64,000 nucleotides of DNA. Source: an uncultured Pirellulaceae bacterium (GTDB lineage Bacteria; Planctomycetota; Planctomycetia; Pirellulales; Pirellulaceae). This document shows positions 1-9,663 of the stretch, piece after piece. Location: assembly GCA_905480235.1 (NCBI GenBank), contig CAJQPP010000025.1, forward strand, positions 30,906 through 94,905. The letters are read 5' to 3'. Within the stretch, counting starts at the first letter, position 1. The number at the start of each line of letters is the position of its first letter. Below the pieces are notes generated by a model. The model saw only the letters and a program-made list of their open reading frames with translations, made no database searches and was not told the origin of the DNA. A program made the position numbers and the translations under genes.

Positions 1-1308
1 TGTGCGAACTTGCCTTAGCAATTCCGCGATATGCTCGTGGTTCGCCCGAGATTGGGTAATCGTCAATGAAATCGATGGATCGGTGATTTGGATCATCTGC
101 GAGTTTGTCCAGCTGGCCGGCGAGACGTTAGCCTTGATGTATTGCATCAGACGTAACGTGGCCGAATGGAAGGGCGGCTCCATTAAATCTCCCACATAGT
201 AACTGACCGTTACCGAAGCGGTCGTAGCGGGGGTCAGCGGCATGGTGGGTGACCGACGTGGTTGCAACCGTAAAGTCTGCTCAAAATCCGCTTGTTGCAC
301 CCGGTTCATTCCATGTGGCATGGAGGAACGCCCCTGCATCGATTGAAGTTGGTGCCGTAACAAAGCCACTTCTCGTTGCAGGGAAGTAACGTACTCGTTT
401 TGGGGCGTGCTGGTCATGGCAGGGGTCGCTGGCACAGAATGCCCGTACGCAGGCGTCGACCGCCATGTGTTGGGGCGCTGGTTTTGTGGCAGGTTGATGC
501 GGGATTCCACGTGTAATTGAGACAGATTTTCTGCCATGCGCTGCATGTCTTTTTGGATGGTCGTGATCATCTCTTCGATAGCCACTTGATCCCGTTGCAC
601 TTGACGTAAGTCCATGTCAGTTTTGCGTTGCGAGTCGATGACCGGTTCAGATGGGTTTCTCACGGCCTCGGGAAGGGGCAGCGAATTACCTGCGGCCGCT
701 GGTAATCGCGCCAGTCGATTGTTCTGAGGATGCAGGGCAAAAGGCTTGTTCTCACTAAAGGTTTGCGCCCGAGCTGCCGGTAACGGTTGGTTGTTGGGCC
801 GGTTCTGCAACATGGCTTGGTGGTGGGCCGTGTCGGCAGTGGTTTGCAATGCCATTTGCAATACTTGGCGCACGTGGGCCGGATCATGGTCGCTGGCCGA
901 CAAGTATTTCACTAATTGAATGGCGAGTTGTTCGGGTTGGAAAGGGGTATTCAAGGATTGTTCGCTAATGAAGAAGGCTGCCCCTTGCTGGCCGCCAACC
1001 GAAGGTTCCGCGTTAAACGACGCCGTGCGACAAGCCGCGTTGACATGGGTGTCCAAACAATCACAGGGAGCGACACAGTTCGGGCAACTGGGACAGGTAG
1101 CTGGGACGCAGTAAGGGCAGTTCTCACAATCCCCTTCCAGGCAGGCAGCCGCCACGCCTTTGGCCAAGCCCGCTCCGAAATCGACACGCTCCCAATCACC
1201 GGAGCTTGTCTCTGCGGTTTTCTGGCAGTTGCAATCTTGCGCGTGCAATAAAGGTGCGGCTAAAAAGACCGCCAAGACGACTAGTAAATTCGGTAACGTC
1301 CTTGTCAT
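1..1308 (-). CDS. Secreted protein with cysteine-rich N-terminus and secretin-like C-terminal domain (partial)
   Basis: The reading frame is open from an ATG at 1308 to the left edge, giving 436 visible residues; the 3' end lies outside the window. The N-terminus is a signal peptide (hydrophobic run LLVVLAVFLAAPLL, likely cleaved after LHAQ). Residues about 60-90 hold a cluster of CxxC-type pairs (CENCPYC, CPSCPNC, CDC). A glutamine-rich, probably coiled-coil stretch follows (about 240-345). The last 70 residues (VSYYVGDLME..., ...TITQSRANHEHIAELLRQVRT) resemble a repeat that I know from planctomycete proteins annotated as GspD/secretin-like. The function is unknown. The cysteines could bind metal or be oxidised in the periplasm. 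Confidence 0.75.
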   Translation of the reverse strand, partial: MTRTLPNLLVVLAVFLAAPLLHAQDCNCQKTAETSSGDWERVDFGAGLAKGVAAACLEGDCENCPYCVPATCPSCPNCVAPCDCLDTHVNAACRTASFNAEPSVGGQQGAAFFISEQSLNTPFQPEQLAIQLVKYLSASDHDPAHVRQVLQMALQTTADTAHHQAMLQNRPNNQPLPAARAQTFSENKPFALHPQNNRLARLPAAAGNSLPLPEAVRNPSEPVIDSQRKTDMDLRQVQRDQVAIEEMITTIQKDMQRMAENLSQLHVESRINLPQNQRPNTWRSTPAYGHSVPATPAMTSTPQNEYVTSLQREVALLRHQLQSMQGRSSMPHGMNRVQQADFEQTLRLQPRRSPTMPLTPATTASVTVSYYVGDLMEPPFHSATLRLMQYIKANVSPASWTNSQMIQITDPSISLTITQSRANHEHIAELLRQVRT

Positions 1309-1820
1309 GGAACCTGTTCCTCGTGAAAGACTGTGGGTTTTCTGGGATGCCGTGATTGTTACGGAGAAGGCAAATTTCAGGCAATATCGATCTGGCGACA
1401 CGTTTTACAGGTACCAGCGATTCCCCGGAGGCCGGCAACTCCATCCACATACGTCCGCTGTGAACGGCATTCGAGCACCAGTAAAATAAGTGGGTTCGGT
1501 TATCGGCATCCCCCAAGAAACGCACGAACCCAGACGAATGAGATCCCGTTTGCTAGCTATCGCAGCCTTGACTAGCGATAGAATGAGCAAGAGCGAGTTC
1601 TTTCCAAGGTGAAAAGCGATGGGACTCACAATTCCGATAGCAAGAAAACTGCCAGCGTGGGCACTAGACCTTTGCTTGAGTTTGGCAGATTGTCAGCCGT
1701 ACCGGCCAACTGAGTCAATCCATTTACCCGCTTCGATAGGTGTAATCCCAGCGTCGCAAGGCCGCCCATCCAACTGCCGTAATGCGACGCGAGTGATTGC
1801 CATGATGCAAAAGGAAAAAG
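1309..1820. other. Intergenic region between divergent secreted-protein genes
   Basis: About 510 bases without a convincing gene. Short open frames here have no ribosome binding site or recognisable product. The region should hold the promoters of the minus-strand gene starting at 1308 and of the plus-strand hydrolase at 1821, but no clear promoter motif was identified. Confidence 0.5.
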
Positions 1821-3761
1821 ATGAAAAACGGTTCCGTTAAAACGCTTATGGCCACTGCGTTAGTCGCCTGTGTCTCGGGAATGATGCTGGCCTCCCCCGT
1901 GCAGGCACAGCCAGACCGTGGCTCGTTCATCGACGCCAATTACACCAAAACAGAGCACCGCATTCCGATGCGTGATGGGGTTGAGCTACATACGACGGTC
2001 TATCATCCGAAAGACCAGTCACGGGATTATCCGATCATGTTAAAGCGCACACCGTACAGCAGTCGGCCCTATGGGCCGGATGCGAAATCTAATCGGATCG
2101 GCAATTCGAAGTACATGGAACAGGACGGTTACATTTTTGTCGTACAGGATGTGCGTGGGCGTTGGAACAGCGAAGGCAGTTACGACAACATGCGACCGCA
2201 CGTGCCGGGTGACGAGGGAATCGATGAAAGTTCCGACACGTACGATACGATCGAATGGCTGTTAGCCAATGTCCCTCGTAACAATGGCAAAGTAGGAATT
2301 AGCGGAATTTCTTATCCGGGTTTTTATTCAGCAGCCGCGTTGCCCGAGCATCATCCGGCGTTGGTCGCTTCCTCACCACAAGCGCCGATCGCAGATTTTT
2401 ACTTTGATGATTTTCATCATCAGGGTGCTTATGTTTTGATGTACTGGAATGCCACTAGCACGTTTGGTTATCAACACAACGGCCCCACGACGGAAAACTG
2501 GGTCCCCAGAATGGATCCGCGCCCTCGTGGCAACGCCTATGATTTCTTCATGGAGTTGGGCCCCCTCAAAAATTCGGCGGCCTACCAGGGCCAAGACAAC
2601 TTCTTTTGGAAGCAGCTGGTGGAACATCCCAACTATGACGAATTTTGGCAACGCCGCAGTATCATACCGCATCTTAAAGATATTCAGACGAACGTGATGA
2701 CCGTCGGTGGATGGTTTGATGCAGAAGATCTTTATGGGCCTTTAAATATTTATCAGGCGATCGAAAAGAACAAGTCAGATGACGACCACTTCAACGTGCT
2801 GGTCATGGGACCATGGAGCCACGGTGGCTGGAGCCGAGACACCAACGAAACCACGGTCGGAAATATCTTGTTCGGAGAGGGCATCAACGATACTTATCAA
2901 AAGGAAGTGGAAGCTCCGTTCTTTAGGCATTTTCTCAAAGGGGAGGAATGGAAGCCGGACTTTGAGGCGTTGATGTTCGATACGGGAAAGGGACAGTGGA
3001 CAAAATTTGATAGTTGGCCTCCGACACAAGCCGAGACCGCTCGCGTCCATTTCCAACCGGATCAGGGACTTTCTGGCGACGTTCCCAAAGCTGGCGGCAT
3101 GGGAGATGGAAAAGCGTATGCGGAGTTCGTCAGTGACCCAGCCAACCCTGTTCCCTACCGCGACAAAAAAGATATCGCGATGCGTTTTACACCGCGGCCT
3201 TACATGACGGATGATCAACGTTTCGCCACGGAACGCGATGACGTACTGGTTTTTCAATCGGATGTCTTGGAGTCAGAAGTTACCCTGGTCGGCCCGATCA
3301 AGGCACATTTGAAAGTCTCCGTCACCGGCACGGATTCGGATTGGATTGTCAAACTGATTGACGTTTATCCGGAAACAGGCCCCTCCTATCCCAAGTCCAC
3401 GGGCGACGCGGACCTCAAGGGCTACCACCAAATGGTTCGCAGCGAAGTAATAAGAGCTCGGTTTCGTGATGGATTTGAGAAAGCGCCGAAACCTTTTGTG
3501 CCGGGGGAAGTCACGGACGTGGTCGTGCCATTGCAAGACGTTTACCACACGTTCAAGCCAGGCCACCGCATCATGATCCAAGTGCAAAGCAGTTGGTTTC
3601 CGCTGATCGACCGCAATCCTCAAAAGTACGTCGATAATATCTTCAAGGCCGAATCCACCGACTTCATTAAGGCCACACATCGGCTTTACCATTCCGCCGA
3701 GCACCCTTCATTTTTGGAAGTTCAAATGCTGAATTCTTCCCCTGACGATATCCAACCCTGA
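1821..3761 (+). CDS. Secreted CocE/NonD family hydrolase (peptidase S15-like)
   Basis: 646 residues with a signal peptide (about 1-30, ending ...SPVQAQ), so probably exported. It has the alpha/beta-hydrolase layout of the X-Pro dipeptidyl-peptidase / cocaine esterase family. The nucleophile is Ser164 in GISGISYPG, the acid Asp300 in GGWFDAEDLYG, and the base His334 in GPWSHGGW. A C-terminal beta-sandwich domain of the family follows from about residue 480 (FQSDVLESEVTLVGP). Members cleave acyl, ester or amide bonds, including beta-lactam and cocaine derivatives; the true substrate cannot be told from sequence. The ATG at 1821 has a purine-rich AAGGAAAAAG just upstream. The gene converges with the GH57 gene. 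Confidence 0.88.
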   Translation: MKNGSVKTLMATALVACVSGMMLASPVQAQPDRGSFIDANYTKTEHRIPMRDGVELHTTVYHPKDQSRDYPIMLKRTPYSSRPYGPDAKSNRIGNSKYMEQDGYIFVVQDVRGRWNSEGSYDNMRPHVPGDEGIDESSDTYDTIEWLLANVPRNNGKVGISGISYPGFYSAAALPEHHPALVASSPQAPIADFYFDDFHHQGAYVLMYWNATSTFGYQHNGPTTENWVPRMDPRPRGNAYDFFMELGPLKNSAAYQGQDNFFWKQLVEHPNYDEFWQRRSIIPHLKDIQTNVMTVGGWFDAEDLYGPLNIYQAIEKNKSDDDHFNVLVMGPWSHGGWSRDTNETTVGNILFGEGINDTYQKEVEAPFFRHFLKGEEWKPDFEALMFDTGKGQWTKFDSWPPTQAETARVHFQPDQGLSGDVPKAGGMGDGKAYAEFVSDPANPVPYRDKKDIAMRFTPRPYMTDDQRFATERDDVLVFQSDVLESEVTLVGPIKAHLKVSVTGTDSDWIVKLIDVYPETGPSYPKSTGDADLKGYHQMVRSEVIRARFRDGFEKAPKPFVPGEVTDVVVPLQDVYHTFKPGHRIMIQVQSSWFPLIDRNPQKYVDNIFKAESTDFIKATHRLYHSAEHPSFLEVQMLNSSPDDIQP

Positions 3762-3793
3762 CCCGCGTTCGTTTTGGCACCGCGGTAAACGCT

Positions 3794-5965
3794 TTAGCTG
3801 TGGGTAATGATTTCCAACGCTGAGGCGTCGACCTCGGGTGCCGGCTTGGTCGTTTGCAATCCCAATTGCAAACGCACGATCCAGCGTCCGTTTTCATCGC
3901 CGCAGATTTGCCAGGTGGGTAAAACTTTCACCGATTGGTGCACCAACTCAAACCCGCCTTCTGATCCGTTCACGGTTCCCACGGGACAACTCCAGAGGTC
4001 GCCAGGCTGATCCCATGTCAGGTGAGCGTCCAGGCCCAGCCAGCCATCGCTCAAGGAGATTCCGCAGCAATCATCAAGGCACAAAGCTTGACCTAACTGG
4101 CCAAGGTTTTTCCCTTCAATATCCGAGAAAAATCGATCGTCTTGGCCGTCAGGCAGGCCGGCAAAATTGAACTCAATACCGAAACGGAAAGTCTGGTCCT
4201 GCGGTAGATTTTCCAGCATGTAAGCAATCGTCATGGTGGAATTATCAGATTCCAACGTGATGCCCTTCGTGACTTTCACCGTATGTCCAGCCAAATCCCC
4301 GGTGCGATTCATGAGTACTTGATTGCGTTCCGGACTGCGCCTCAGGGTACACTCGTAGGCGCCCCGTGCGAAATCTCCAAGCGGCTCCGTTCGGCATTGA
4401 ACAAACGCTTCGTGATTCGTGTCAGCTGGCCAGAAATGATCGACCAAACTTTTGCAAGGAGCTTGGTCGTAGGCGATCATGCCGTCGAGTCCCTCTTGTT
4501 TGAATTTGACTTGATCGTGAATACTGGCCGCGGAATCGTGATCGGTGTTTGCACCACGGCGAATTTTTTCGTGGTACACCTCCGGGCGTCGTTGCAAGCT
4601 GGCCAAAAGATTATGACCAATCGAACGCACATCCAGTTCATAAAGATGGCCCCCGTGGGCGGGACGGAACCAGCCAATCAAATGCGGGTTCGCTAACATG
4701 ACTTCGTTGGCCAAATCGAAATCGAAATCGGCGGCTTCGATACGACTTTGATTAGGTTCGGTCGAGGCTTGGTCCAGCAAATTGTCAGCCACGATCAAGT
4801 GGTGAAAAATGGCATTTCGCAGGTGCGGCAAATAAACGCCGCCAAAGGCGCCGTGCCAATAAGCGCAATTACATTGTCCGCGGTACAAATGATCGCGAGC
4901 TTGGTCCAGCAAGCTGGAATCCCAATCCGCAGAGGCCGAGTCCAACCGCTTGCTGACGTACATCATGCGTGCGTACATCTCATTGGTTTCGGGGTACTTG
5001 CATTTGAAGTTTCGCCAAAATCCACCCTGAATAAAACGGCGAATGCGGGGCCAACGCCAATCCGTTTCCATTTCGTGCGAGATGCCGTCGAATTCCTGCT
5101 GACGCTCGACGGGCAAAGCCCACTCGGTCATCTCTCGATAACTGGCTGAGGGTAAATAGATTTTACCCCGGGCCGGGGTATGATCGGCTGCTTCCGACAA
5201 GGTCGTGCATTGCAGCCAGTCCTGATTGGCGACCAGTGCGTCGAAAAAAGACCGCAGCCAACCGTTATCATAAACGTGTTGTTTGGTTTCCGGCCAAGTG
5301 CCAAATTTTTCACCATCGTCGGCAAACACGACGGTCGCGTCGGATCGGGTCTCGGCAATTTCACGCAGGTATTCGATGGTTTCTCCGGGGTCGCGGAAGG
5401 GAATCGTATAGCGGAGTTGTTCGCTGCCAGGAAAGACACGCAGTGTTTGCCCCTGGTCCTCTGCGATATAGGCGCCGTGTAGATCCTCGTGGCCCAATCC
5501 AGCACAGCGAAAATGGTAGTCGTCCAAAATGGTATATTCGATGCCGCTCTGCGCAATGTCATTTACTAAACTGGCTTCCCAGACGCGTTCGGGAACCCAC
5601 ATGCCGCGGACTTTAGTATCGAATCGTTGGTTGAGCCAATCGGTGAAGCGTTGAATTTGCCCACGCCGATCACGTGACGGAATCATCGTGAGGATGGGTT
5701 CAAAAAAAGCACCGCCCAAAATCTCAATGCGTCCCTGGCTCACCAAGCTGCGCACGCGATTCAAATACTCCGGGTGCCGCTGCTGAAGCCATAATAAAAG
5801 CGGGCCGCTGGTGTGCAGGCCAATTTTTATGCCCTCGTAAGACTCAAACAGATCAAGGAACGGCAGATAGCTGTCCTGGAATGCGTGTTCAAATACATCG
5901 TCGAAATTACCAACCGGCTGGTGGTTATGAAGCACCAGGCAAAGCCGAATTTTGGGATGAGCCAT
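3794..5965 (-). CDS. Glycoside hydrolase family 57, 4-alpha-glucanotransferase/alpha-amylase type
   Basis: 723 residues without a signal peptide, so cytoplasmic. The N-terminal barrel begins with the family 57 signature LVLHNHQPVG. By comparison with the Thermococcus litoralis 4-alpha-glucanotransferase, the nucleophile is Glu89 in GGAFFEP and the acid/base is the first aspartate of ADDGEKFGTWP (about residue 216). The second half matches the extra C-terminal beta-sandwich domains of these enzymes. It would trim or rearrange alpha-1,4-glucans such as glycogen or maltodextrin. It lies downstream of glgA and galT on the same strand, 148 bases after galT, which supports a role in glycogen turnover. 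Amylase and transferase activity cannot be separated by sequence alone. Confidence 0.88.
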   Translation of the reverse strand: MAHPKIRLCLVLHNHQPVGNFDDVFEHAFQDSYLPFLDLFESYEGIKIGLHTSGPLLLWLQQRHPEYLNRVRSLVSQGRIEILGGAFFEPILTMIPSRDRRGQIQRFTDWLNQRFDTKVRGMWVPERVWEASLVNDIAQSGIEYTILDDYHFRCAGLGHEDLHGAYIAEDQGQTLRVFPGSEQLRYTIPFRDPGETIEYLREIAETRSDATVVFADDGEKFGTWPETKQHVYDNGWLRSFFDALVANQDWLQCTTLSEAADHTPARGKIYLPSASYREMTEWALPVERQQEFDGISHEMETDWRWPRIRRFIQGGFWRNFKCKYPETNEMYARMMYVSKRLDSASADWDSSLLDQARDHLYRGQCNCAYWHGAFGGVYLPHLRNAIFHHLIVADNLLDQASTEPNQSRIEAADFDFDLANEVMLANPHLIGWFRPAHGGHLYELDVRSIGHNLLASLQRRPEVYHEKIRRGANTDHDSAASIHDQVKFKQEGLDGMIAYDQAPCKSLVDHFWPADTNHEAFVQCRTEPLGDFARGAYECTLRRSPERNQVLMNRTGDLAGHTVKVTKGITLESDNSTMTIAYMLENLPQDQTFRFGIEFNFAGLPDGQDDRFFSDIEGKNLGQLGQALCLDDCCGISLSDGWLGLDAHLTWDQPGDLWSCPVGTVNGSEGGFELVHQSVKVLPTWQICGDENGRWIVRLQLGLQTTKPAPEVDASALEIITHS

Positions 5966-6113
5966 GAATCAGTCGAAAATAATTTGAGAAGGGTGGGGGA
6001 AGGCGTTGCGAATCGCAATGCTAGGGAATCCTTCCATCCGTGCAAACCACAAAATAAGAAGAGCGGGGATGCCCCAAAATGAGCAGTATCGGCGGTCTGG
6101 GGAGGCAGGCTAT

Positions 6114-7142
6114 CTAGCGAGATTTAGCAAAGTTGCGGAATTGTTCAGCGGCGGTTTCTGGAGCAACCGGGTTAACCCAGCACTCCGTGGCCAATTCAAA
6201 ACCGGCGGATTGTGGAAATCGAGGGACCAAGTCGATAAACCAGGGTGCGTTCATGTCGCGGCAGGGCGGTAAATGGAAAATGACATTGTAGGCCGGATCA
6301 TCCAGGCAGCGTTCAATTCCCTCGATCCACTGACGGCAAAGCTGCGCCAACTCGTTGCGTGAGGCAGTATCGAGCTCGGCAAACGGTAAGTCGTTTTTGG
6401 GTGCGATCCGAATCTGATTGGAATGTCGGCTGGCAAAGGGGCAAAACACGAGGAAGCGTGCGGTTTCGCAAAGGACGCGATCACCTTGGTCTGCCTCCCA
6501 GACGAGTCGGCTTTGCCAAACGGTTTCATCTCTGTCTGCCAACGCCTGTCGCATTCGGCCAATACGGTCGTAGACTTGCTGGGTGCAAATGGGCGAAGCA
6601 ATCAGCTGAAAGTGCGAGTGTTCGATCGAGGCACCGGCTAAAGGTCGGCAATTCATAAACAGACAGACATGGGCGATGTCGCTGCGTTCTTTATGAAAAT
6701 TGAGACGGGATTGCAGAACTGCAAAGCTTGTCGACAGTTCCTTATCGTTTAGGCCACTCAGGCTCACGACATGCCGCGGCGACAGCACGATGACCTCCTG
6801 ATAGGGCGCAGTGGGAGCCTTGTCTTCTAGCCCGCCGGAGGGGAACGATGCGGCATGATGCCCCGGCATTTCTGGACCCACCACAGAAAGCGACTCATCC
6901 AAAGCCGGAAATTTATTGGGGAGAATGCGGACGATCCAATCAGAACCCTCGTCGTGCTGAGGTCCGCTGGCAGACCATTCCTCAATTGCAGGAGGCGTAA
7001 CCGATTCGTTTCCTTTGCAAAACGGACAATCTATCCCTGCACGCCGCTGGGAAAACTGCTGAAATTCGACCGGTCGTGAATTTCGTTTTTCCGCAATGAC
7101 AGCCCACTGACCGAAAATCGGATCGTAACGCAGGTCAGACAT
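6114..7142 (-). CDS. galT: Galactose-1-phosphate uridylyltransferase family protein
   Basis: 342 residues, the usual GalT length. The histidine-triad active site is seen as HSHFQ (His175-Gln179); His177 would be the residue that carries the UMP group. The zinc-site pair is C39-x2-C42 in CPFC. GalT exchanges uridylyl between UDP-glucose and galactose-1-phosphate. Lying between glgA and the GH57 gene, this copy may act in sugar-nucleotide supply for glycogen rather than in galactose use; that is inference, since no galK or galE is nearby. The start at 7142 gives the standard N-terminus (LRYDPIFGQWAVIA). Confidence 0.87.
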   Translation of the reverse strand: MSDLRYDPIFGQWAVIAEKRNSRPVEFQQFSQRRAGIDCPFCKGNESVTPPAIEEWSASGPQHDEGSDWIVRILPNKFPALDESLSVVGPEMPGHHAASFPSGGLEDKAPTAPYQEVIVLSPRHVVSLSGLNDKELSTSFAVLQSRLNFHKERSDIAHVCLFMNCRPLAGASIEHSHFQLIASPICTQQVYDRIGRMRQALADRDETVWQSRLVWEADQGDRVLCETARFLVFCPFASRHSNQIRIAPKNDLPFAELDTASRNELAQLCRQWIEGIERCLDDPAYNVIFHLPPCRDMNAPWFIDLVPRFPQSAGFELATECWVNPVAPETAAEQFRNFAKSR

Positions 7143-7205
7143 GGCGCTCTTTCTGGGGATTCGCGAAAAAGCGAATTGTACCTAGTTTGCATTTCCTCTG
7201 CAGGG

Positions 7206-8696
7206 TCAGGCCGATTGAGGACGAAATCGTGCACGATGAATGGCTTGATAAGCCGATTCATAGCGGCGGGCGCTGGCGGCCCAGGACCAATCATGGTTCA
7301 TACCGTTTTCGACGATCTGTTTCCAAATCTCGGGCTGGGCATAAATTTCGAGGGCTCGAGCTAACGATTCCTTCAATTGATGCGAATGAAAATCAGAGAA
7401 GCTAAATCCATTGGCCGTGCCAGCGGACAAGGTTTCATCGGTGAAATTGACGACAGTATCGGCCAAGCCACCGGTTTCGTGGACCACCGGAACCGTGCCG
7501 TATTGCATGCTGTATTGCTGGTTCAATCCGCAGGGCTCAAAAAGACTAGGCATCAAGAAAATATCGGAACCCGCTTCTACCTTGTGAGCTAATTCGTTGG
7601 AGAACTCCAAACGTGCGCAGATGGTATGTGGCGCGGTTTGAGCCAGTTGTTGGAGTTCGTTTTCCAACTCACTATCTCCCGTTCCCAGAATGGCCCATTG
7701 CACGGGTGTCTGGTCGGCAAGCCACTGTTTGGCGACTTCCAAAATTAAAGCCCAGCCCTTTTGGGGGGCAATTCGTCCCACAATTCCAATCAGCGGTTTT
7801 TTGGGATCCACGTCTAAACCGAACGTCTTCTGCAAGTCTGATTTGCAAACGGCTTTTCCGGTTTGCCAATCCGTTGCCGAATAATTGGCGGCCAAGTGAG
7901 TATCTTTGGCCGGATTCCACTCATTGGTATCGATGCCATTCAGGATGCCGATCAAGTCTTCCGAGCGCTCTCGCAAAATCGTATCCAAGCCATGACCCTG
8001 TTCCTTGGTTTGGATTTCCAACGCATAGCTTGGGCTGACCGTGCTGAGTTTGTCCGCAAAGACAATGCCTGTTTTCAACAGATTCAAACGACCATAAAAT
8101 TCCATTTGCTGCCAGTTGAAATATTGCCAGTCGATGCCGGTGATCAGCATATCCCAGTGCCAAAAGTTACCCTGGTAGGCCAAATTGTGGATTGTCATCA
8201 AGGTGGCAATCGACTGAAAACGCGGATCCTCGGAGTAGACCGTTTTCAGATAGGCCGGCAGCAATCCTGTTTGCCAGTCGTTGGCATGTAAAACATCCGG
8301 AAACCAGTCTAGGTGCTCCAACGATTCCAAGATAAAACGACAGAAGAAAACGAAGCGTTCGCAGTTGTCCTTGTAATCTTCTCCGGAGTCCTGATACAGG
8401 CCTGCGCGATCAAAGTATTCCGCTTGATGGACTAGATAAACGACCACGTCGCTCTGCGGCAGTTGACTTTTCCATAACGCACCCTCCACGATTTTGCTGC
8501 CGACGGTAATCGGAATGCGGATGCCCGTATCTTCTTGGGCGATGCCCGCGTTCTCACAGGCTTGATAGGCGGGCATGAAGACGGCCACTTCGTGGCCGAG
8601 CTTTTGAATTTCGGTTGGAAGTGCTCCGCAAACGTCGGCTAAACCGCCGGTTTTGGCAAAGGGGACGACTTCACTACTGGCCAATAATATTTTCAT
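7206..8696 (-). CDS. glgA: Glycogen synthase
   Basis: 496 residues, normal for bacterial GlgA (GT5, GT-B fold). The N-terminal MKILLASSEVVPFAKTGGLADV contains the ADP-glucose binding motif KTGGL at 15-19. The C-terminal half carries the conserved SLFEPCGLNQQYSMQYG with the catalytic-region glutamate. It extends alpha-1,4-glucan from ADP-glucose in the cytoplasm. It heads the glgA-galT-GH57 series on the minus strand, with 63 bases to galT. No glgC, glgB or glgP is seen in the window. Confidence 0.95.
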   Translation of the reverse strand: MKILLASSEVVPFAKTGGLADVCGALPTEIQKLGHEVAVFMPAYQACENAGIAQEDTGIRIPITVGSKIVEGALWKSQLPQSDVVVYLVHQAEYFDRAGLYQDSGEDYKDNCERFVFFCRFILESLEHLDWFPDVLHANDWQTGLLPAYLKTVYSEDPRFQSIATLMTIHNLAYQGNFWHWDMLITGIDWQYFNWQQMEFYGRLNLLKTGIVFADKLSTVSPSYALEIQTKEQGHGLDTILRERSEDLIGILNGIDTNEWNPAKDTHLAANYSATDWQTGKAVCKSDLQKTFGLDVDPKKPLIGIVGRIAPQKGWALILEVAKQWLADQTPVQWAILGTGDSELENELQQLAQTAPHTICARLEFSNELAHKVEAGSDIFLMPSLFEPCGLNQQYSMQYGTVPVVHETGGLADTVVNFTDETLSAGTANGFSFSDFHSHQLKESLARALEIYAQPEIWKQIVENGMNHDWSWAASARRYESAYQAIHRARFRPQSA

Positions 8697-8781
8697 GACG
8701 GGAGCTCGCTAAAGACTCATCAGATTGTAGCGACCACGTTGGTTTCATGCCATTGCTCCCAGGCCGTGCTGGCGGCTGCGA

Positions 8782-9594
8782 TTAAGAGGCCATGGACTGG
8801 ATCGCGGTCGCGATTTGCTTGCGAAATTGTGTTTGGCTCGCCAACGGAATATGCCACGAGGGGCCCGCCCAGGCATTTGATTCGGATATTTGCTCTGCTC
8901 CGCCTACGGCGGACATGATGATTCGCAATTTGGCGTGCGTTTCGGTAGTGGCCAGGATTTGAGAGTCCTTCGCCAGCAGGACGAGCCATTGGCCAGCTCT
9001 GGGTAGAGGGGTTTGCAGGAGTTCTCTGGCCGCCGCTGCATTTTCAGGTTCCGCCCAAATAATTTGAGCACGGAGGTCCATTTCCATCGCCTCGAATGCG
9101 AATGGGCGGGGTAGCGCCACGGCGATAATATTGGGTCGCTGACGCAATTGCTGGGCTAGTTTGGCGAGGGAGATCCCGATCTCTGGGTGCAGCATATCGG
9201 GCGCAATTTGGGCGGCGGGGTTCAGGGCAAAACTGCGAAATGCCATGCGCGGGTGGGGGACCCACAACGCTTTCGTTTTAATGATTTCTTGACCGAACAA
9301 CAGGATGTCCAGGTCGAGCGGTCGAGCGTCGACGCCGCCTGTCCGCTGCCGACCGGCTGCGGATTCCAGCTTTAGCAGGTGCTGGAGGAGTTGTTGGGGG
9401 GGTAATTGGGTTTCGACGAGTAACGCGCCGTTCAAGAAAGTGCCCTTGAGGGGCCCGACCGGATCGGTTTTCAGAAGTTCGCTGGTGCTTAGCAGCTGCG
9501 TGCTTGGAAGCTGGTCAATTTTTTCGAACGCTTGGTGAATCGCGGCGCGACAGTCGCCTTGATTGCAGCCGATAGCGATAAGGCACTGAGTCAT
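8782..9594 (-). CDS. folK: HPPK (folate biosynthesis) with an unrecognised C-terminal extension
   Basis: 270 residues. The first 160 are 6-hydroxymethyl-7,8-dihydropterin pyrophosphokinase: the N-terminal CLIAIGCNQGD, the TDPVGPLKGTFLNGALLVET strand, and GVDARPLDLDILLF with the family's metal-binding aspartates. It transfers pyrophosphate from ATP to the pterin in folate synthesis. E. coli FolK has only about 160 residues; here about 105 more follow (from NIIAVALPRP), ending in a tryptophan-containing part (AWAGPSWHIP). I do not recognise this extension. It is 85 bases upstream of glgA, so they may be co-transcribed without a functional link. Confidence 0.88.
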   Translation of the reverse strand: MTQCLIAIGCNQGDCRAAIHQAFEKIDQLPSTQLLSTSELLKTDPVGPLKGTFLNGALLVETQLPPQQLLQHLLKLESAAGRQRTGGVDARPLDLDILLFGQEIIKTKALWVPHPRMAFRSFALNPAAQIAPDMLHPEIGISLAKLAQQLRQRPNIIAVALPRPFAFEAMEMDLRAQIIWAEPENAAAARELLQTPLPRAGQWLVLLAKDSQILATTETHAKLRIIMSAVGGAEQISESNAWAGPSWHIPLASQTQFRKQIATAIQSMAS

Positions 9595-9630
9595 CTTGGA
9601 TGGTGCGCTGCGTGCGGTCTCAGAAACAAT

Positions 9631-9663
9631 AAAAAGGGCGGTACCACATCATGTGGACCGCCC
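9631..9663 (-). terminator. Rho-independent terminator for an unidentified minus-strand transcript
   Basis: On the minus strand a 12-base-pair stem (GGGCGGTCCACA paired with TGTGGTACCGCCC, one bulged A, 3-4 base loop) is followed at once by TTTTT. It lies 37 bases upstream of folK, so it cannot end folK; it must end a transcript that begins further right, in the apparently gene-free stretch. Confidence 0.75.

Noticed and set aside
2775..3257. 160-codon minus-strand frame inside the CocE-type hydrolase
   Set aside because: The sense strand carries the C-terminal half of a complete hydrolase; antisense product lacks any signature.
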